NCBI RefSeq assembly: GCF_001458335.1
Contig: NZ_CYTO01000004.1
Coordinates: forward strand, 62,001 to 126,000
Direction: 5' to 3'
Origin: Cognatishimia activa
Lineage (GTDB): Bacteria; Pseudomonadota; Alphaproteobacteria; Rhodobacterales; Rhodobacteraceae
Length of the DNA stretch: 64,000 nt
This document shows, piece by piece, positions 62,675-64,000 of the stretch. The notes under the pieces are model-generated. The model did no database searches. It was not told the origin of the DNA and was given only the letters and a program-made list of their open reading frames with translations. A program made the position numbers and the translations under genes. Position 1 is the stretch's first letter, and each line of letters starts with the position of its first letter.

Positions 62675-63412
62675 CTATTGAAAGCAGTCCGCGCGACCGT
62701 CTTTGTTGATGGTGGCCGCGCCATCAATGATGGAAGACGCGCGCTTGATTTGGGCAGATGTTGGTCGAGACGCAGAGCGGCCCCTTGGGTTTGGCAGCAC
62801 CATTGCCAAACGCGCGGCCTGGCTGGCGCTCAATGCTTCCGGTCCTACGCCAAAATAGTGGCGCGCCGCCGCTTCTACTCCAAAGACCCCTTCGTCAAAT
62901 TCAGCGATGTTGAGGTAGACTTCAACAATCCGGCGTTTGCTCCAGGCCATCTCGACGAAAGGTGTAATGGCTGTTTCTAAGGCCTTGCGCACCCAACTAC
63001 GCCCTTGCCAGAGGTAGACATTCTTGACGACTTGCTGACTGATCGTCGATGCGCCGCGGCTGCCGCCCTCTTCGATCGCAGCGCGAATGGCGTTCACGTC
63101 AAAACCCCAATGGTCGCAGAAATTGGCGTCTTCCGCAGCCACAACCGAGCGCGCCATGACCGGCGCAATTTCTTCAATTGGCACCCATTGATGGTCCAAC
63201 CGCCCAAGCCGAGCCTTCTCGCTCTGCATGGTCCACGTGGTGGGGGGGTTGAACAAAGTGAATGCTAATATTGCGAAGATAAAGAGCGAAAAAGACCAAA
63301 TAGCAGCTCGAAACAGAATGCGTCGTAGCCGCTTGGCCTGGCGTTTGCGCCAAGTCTCTTTTGCTGGTGCTTTCTTTTTGGTTTTCTTCTTTGTGCTTGA
63401 CGTTTTAGCCAT
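62675..63412 (-). CDS. mtgA: Monofunctional peptidoglycan glycosyltransferase
   Basis: 245 residues. A lysine-rich N-terminus and one membrane segment (about 34-55) precede a GT51 domain with the catalytic Glu in VVAAEDANFCDHWG and SRGASTISQQVVKNVYLWQG. It polymerises lipid II into glycan chains but has no transpeptidase domain. Length fits MtgA. Confidence 0.93.
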   Translation of the reverse strand: MAKTSSTKKKTKKKAPAKETWRKRQAKRLRRILFRAAIWSFSLFIFAILAFTLFNPPTTWTMQSEKARLGRLDHQWVPIEEIAPVMARSVVAAEDANFCDHWGFDVNAIRAAIEEGGSRGASTISQQVVKNVYLWQGRSWVRKALETAITPFVEMAWSKRRIVEVYLNIAEFDEGVFGVEAAARHYFGVGPEALSASQAARLAMVLPNPRGRSASRPTSAQIKRASSIIDGAATINKDGRADCFQ

Positions 63413-63487
63413 GATTCAACCGCTGCTCTTCCCATTTGGCATAGTCAAAGCGAAGCGGTGAAGCAAGATGCTGCGCTGGCTTCTCGT

Positions 63488-63859
63488 TTACCGAGAGCAG
63501 GCAGACACCAGCGTTTTGCAAGCGTGGGATTGGTTTGAGCAAAGGCGATGCGCAATCTGTTCCGCATCCTTGCGGTCGCGCCCTTTCGCCCAAGTCCAGC
63601 TCCCATTTTTTCCCTGTGCGATAGAGGCACAGGCGTTTTTGAAGGTACGCATCTCGGCACAATTCCAACCGCAGTTTTCCTGCGCTGCTTTAAAGGCGCG
63701 CGCCTCGGACCAATGGGATATTGAAACGACCGTATCGCCAGTCCGACTCAGACCAATCGCGCCCCAACACTCTTTATAGCCACACTGCCCGGAATAGGCC
63801 GGCGTGGCTGCAAAGAACGCGAATGCGATCAGGGATATGATGGCCGAATTCAAACGCAT
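63488..63859 (-). CDS. DUF4189 family secreted protein
   Basis: 123 residues with a signal peptide (MRLNSAIISLIAFAFFAATPA, cleaved after about YSG). The mature part has conserved Cys residues (CGYKECWGAIG, CGWNCAEMRTF, CASIAQGKNGSW) of DUF4189, small periplasmic proteins of unknown function. Gap to mtgA is 75 bases. Confidence 0.8.
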   Translation of the reverse strand: MRLNSAIISLIAFAFFAATPAYSGQCGYKECWGAIGLSRTGDTVVSISHWSEARAFKAAQENCGWNCAEMRTFKNACASIAQGKNGSWTWAKGRDRKDAEQIAHRLCSNQSHACKTLVSACSR

Positions 63860-63936
63860 GAATCATCGTTAACATAATATCATGCAAAAATTGTGGCGAT
63901 ACTCGCATAGGGAGAGTCTCGCCGAACGCAAGGCAC

Positions 63937-63967
63937 AAAAAAGCCCCGCAAATTGCGAGGCTTTTTC
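63937..63967 (-). terminator. Rho-independent terminator
   Basis: AAGCCCCGCA-AAT-TGCGAGGCTT with A and T tracts. On the minus strand it follows the gene whose end lies at 63981. Confidence 0.8.
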
Positions 63968-63980
63968 ATTATATTTTAGA

Positions 63981-64000
63981 TTACTCAGCTGGGATCGCTG
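63981..64000 (-). CDS. C-terminal end of an unidentified gene
   Basis: A minus-strand frame ending ...AIPAE-stop (TAA at 63981) enters at the window edge, and the terminator right after it supports a real gene end. Nothing else can be said. Confidence 0.4.

Noticed and set aside
1-64000. CRISPR arrays, rRNA genes, phage structural genes
   Set aside because: None was seen by eye: no regularly spaced direct repeats, no rRNA-like sequence and no capsid, tail or terminase genes.

Overview
The window looks like chromosomal DNA of a marine-type alphaproteobacterium of the Rhodobacteraceae (Roseobacter group). The evidence is gene content and order: a MipZ division regulator, a PetP/PetR-like pair, the xseB-ispA-dxs row, a TRAP transporter catabolic cluster, DUF2794 and other alphaproteobacterial small proteins, and the moderately high GC. 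No species can be named from the sequence alone.

Layout. 1-16.6 kb is ordinary housekeeping: HAD hydrolase (partial), YaiI/YqxD protein, soluble transhydrogenase, AEC transporter, TetR regulator, glutathione-dependent formaldehyde dehydrogenase, two peptidases, an M20 amidohydrolase, aspartate-semialdehyde dehydrogenase, MipZ, an RluE-like pseudouridine synthase, a cystathionine gamma-synthase-like enzyme, a GDSL lipoprotein, and a divergent XRE-cupin regulator/BenE transporter pair with a 16-bp perfect palindrome between them.

17.1-33.3 kb is a 15-gene catabolic locus: UspA, a thiamine-diphosphate enzyme, an acylating aldehyde dehydrogenase, a metal TIM-barrel isomerase-like protein, three Gfo/Idh/MocA oxidoreductases, a cupin-like protein, a small citrate-synthase-fold (citryl-CoA lyase-like) enzyme, a shikimate/quinate dehydrogenase-like protein, a QuiC-like TIM barrel/HPPD fusion, a three-gene TRAP transporter and a divergent GntR-FCD regulator. 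A shared 19-bp inverted repeat (CAAAATATC-W-GATATTTTR) lies in front of both main transcription units, and a weaker copy lies in the gntR intergenic region. This defines a probable single regulon. The QuiC-like fusion has lost three of the four expected metal ligands of its dehydratase domain but keeps the iron triad of its dioxygenase-like domain, so the pathway is probably not simple quinate/shikimate breakdown.

33.3-40.2 kb is accessory DNA ending at the 3' side of a tRNA-Arg(CCT) gene. It holds an IS110-family element with room for a bridge RNA, a PD-(D/E)xK-like nuclease/helicase (DUF2075 type, a defence candidate), and a compact ColE1-type mobilization module. In that module mobB- and mobD-like genes are nested out of frame inside the relaxase gene, preceded by mobC and a replication-initiator-like winged-helix gene with repeats and hairpins upstream. 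No integrase was seen.

40.4-64 kb returns to core genome: aroC, an HD hydrolase, malonyl-CoA ligase, a DMT exporter, ilvE, petP/petR-like regulators, a histone-deacetylase-like hydrolase with xseB-ispA-dxs, small conserved proteins, a LysE exporter, adenine deaminase plus AMP nucleosidase, HU, CcdA plus a Tat-exported thioredoxin, an SDR, msrB-msrA, queG, a GST, mtgA and a DUF4189 protein.
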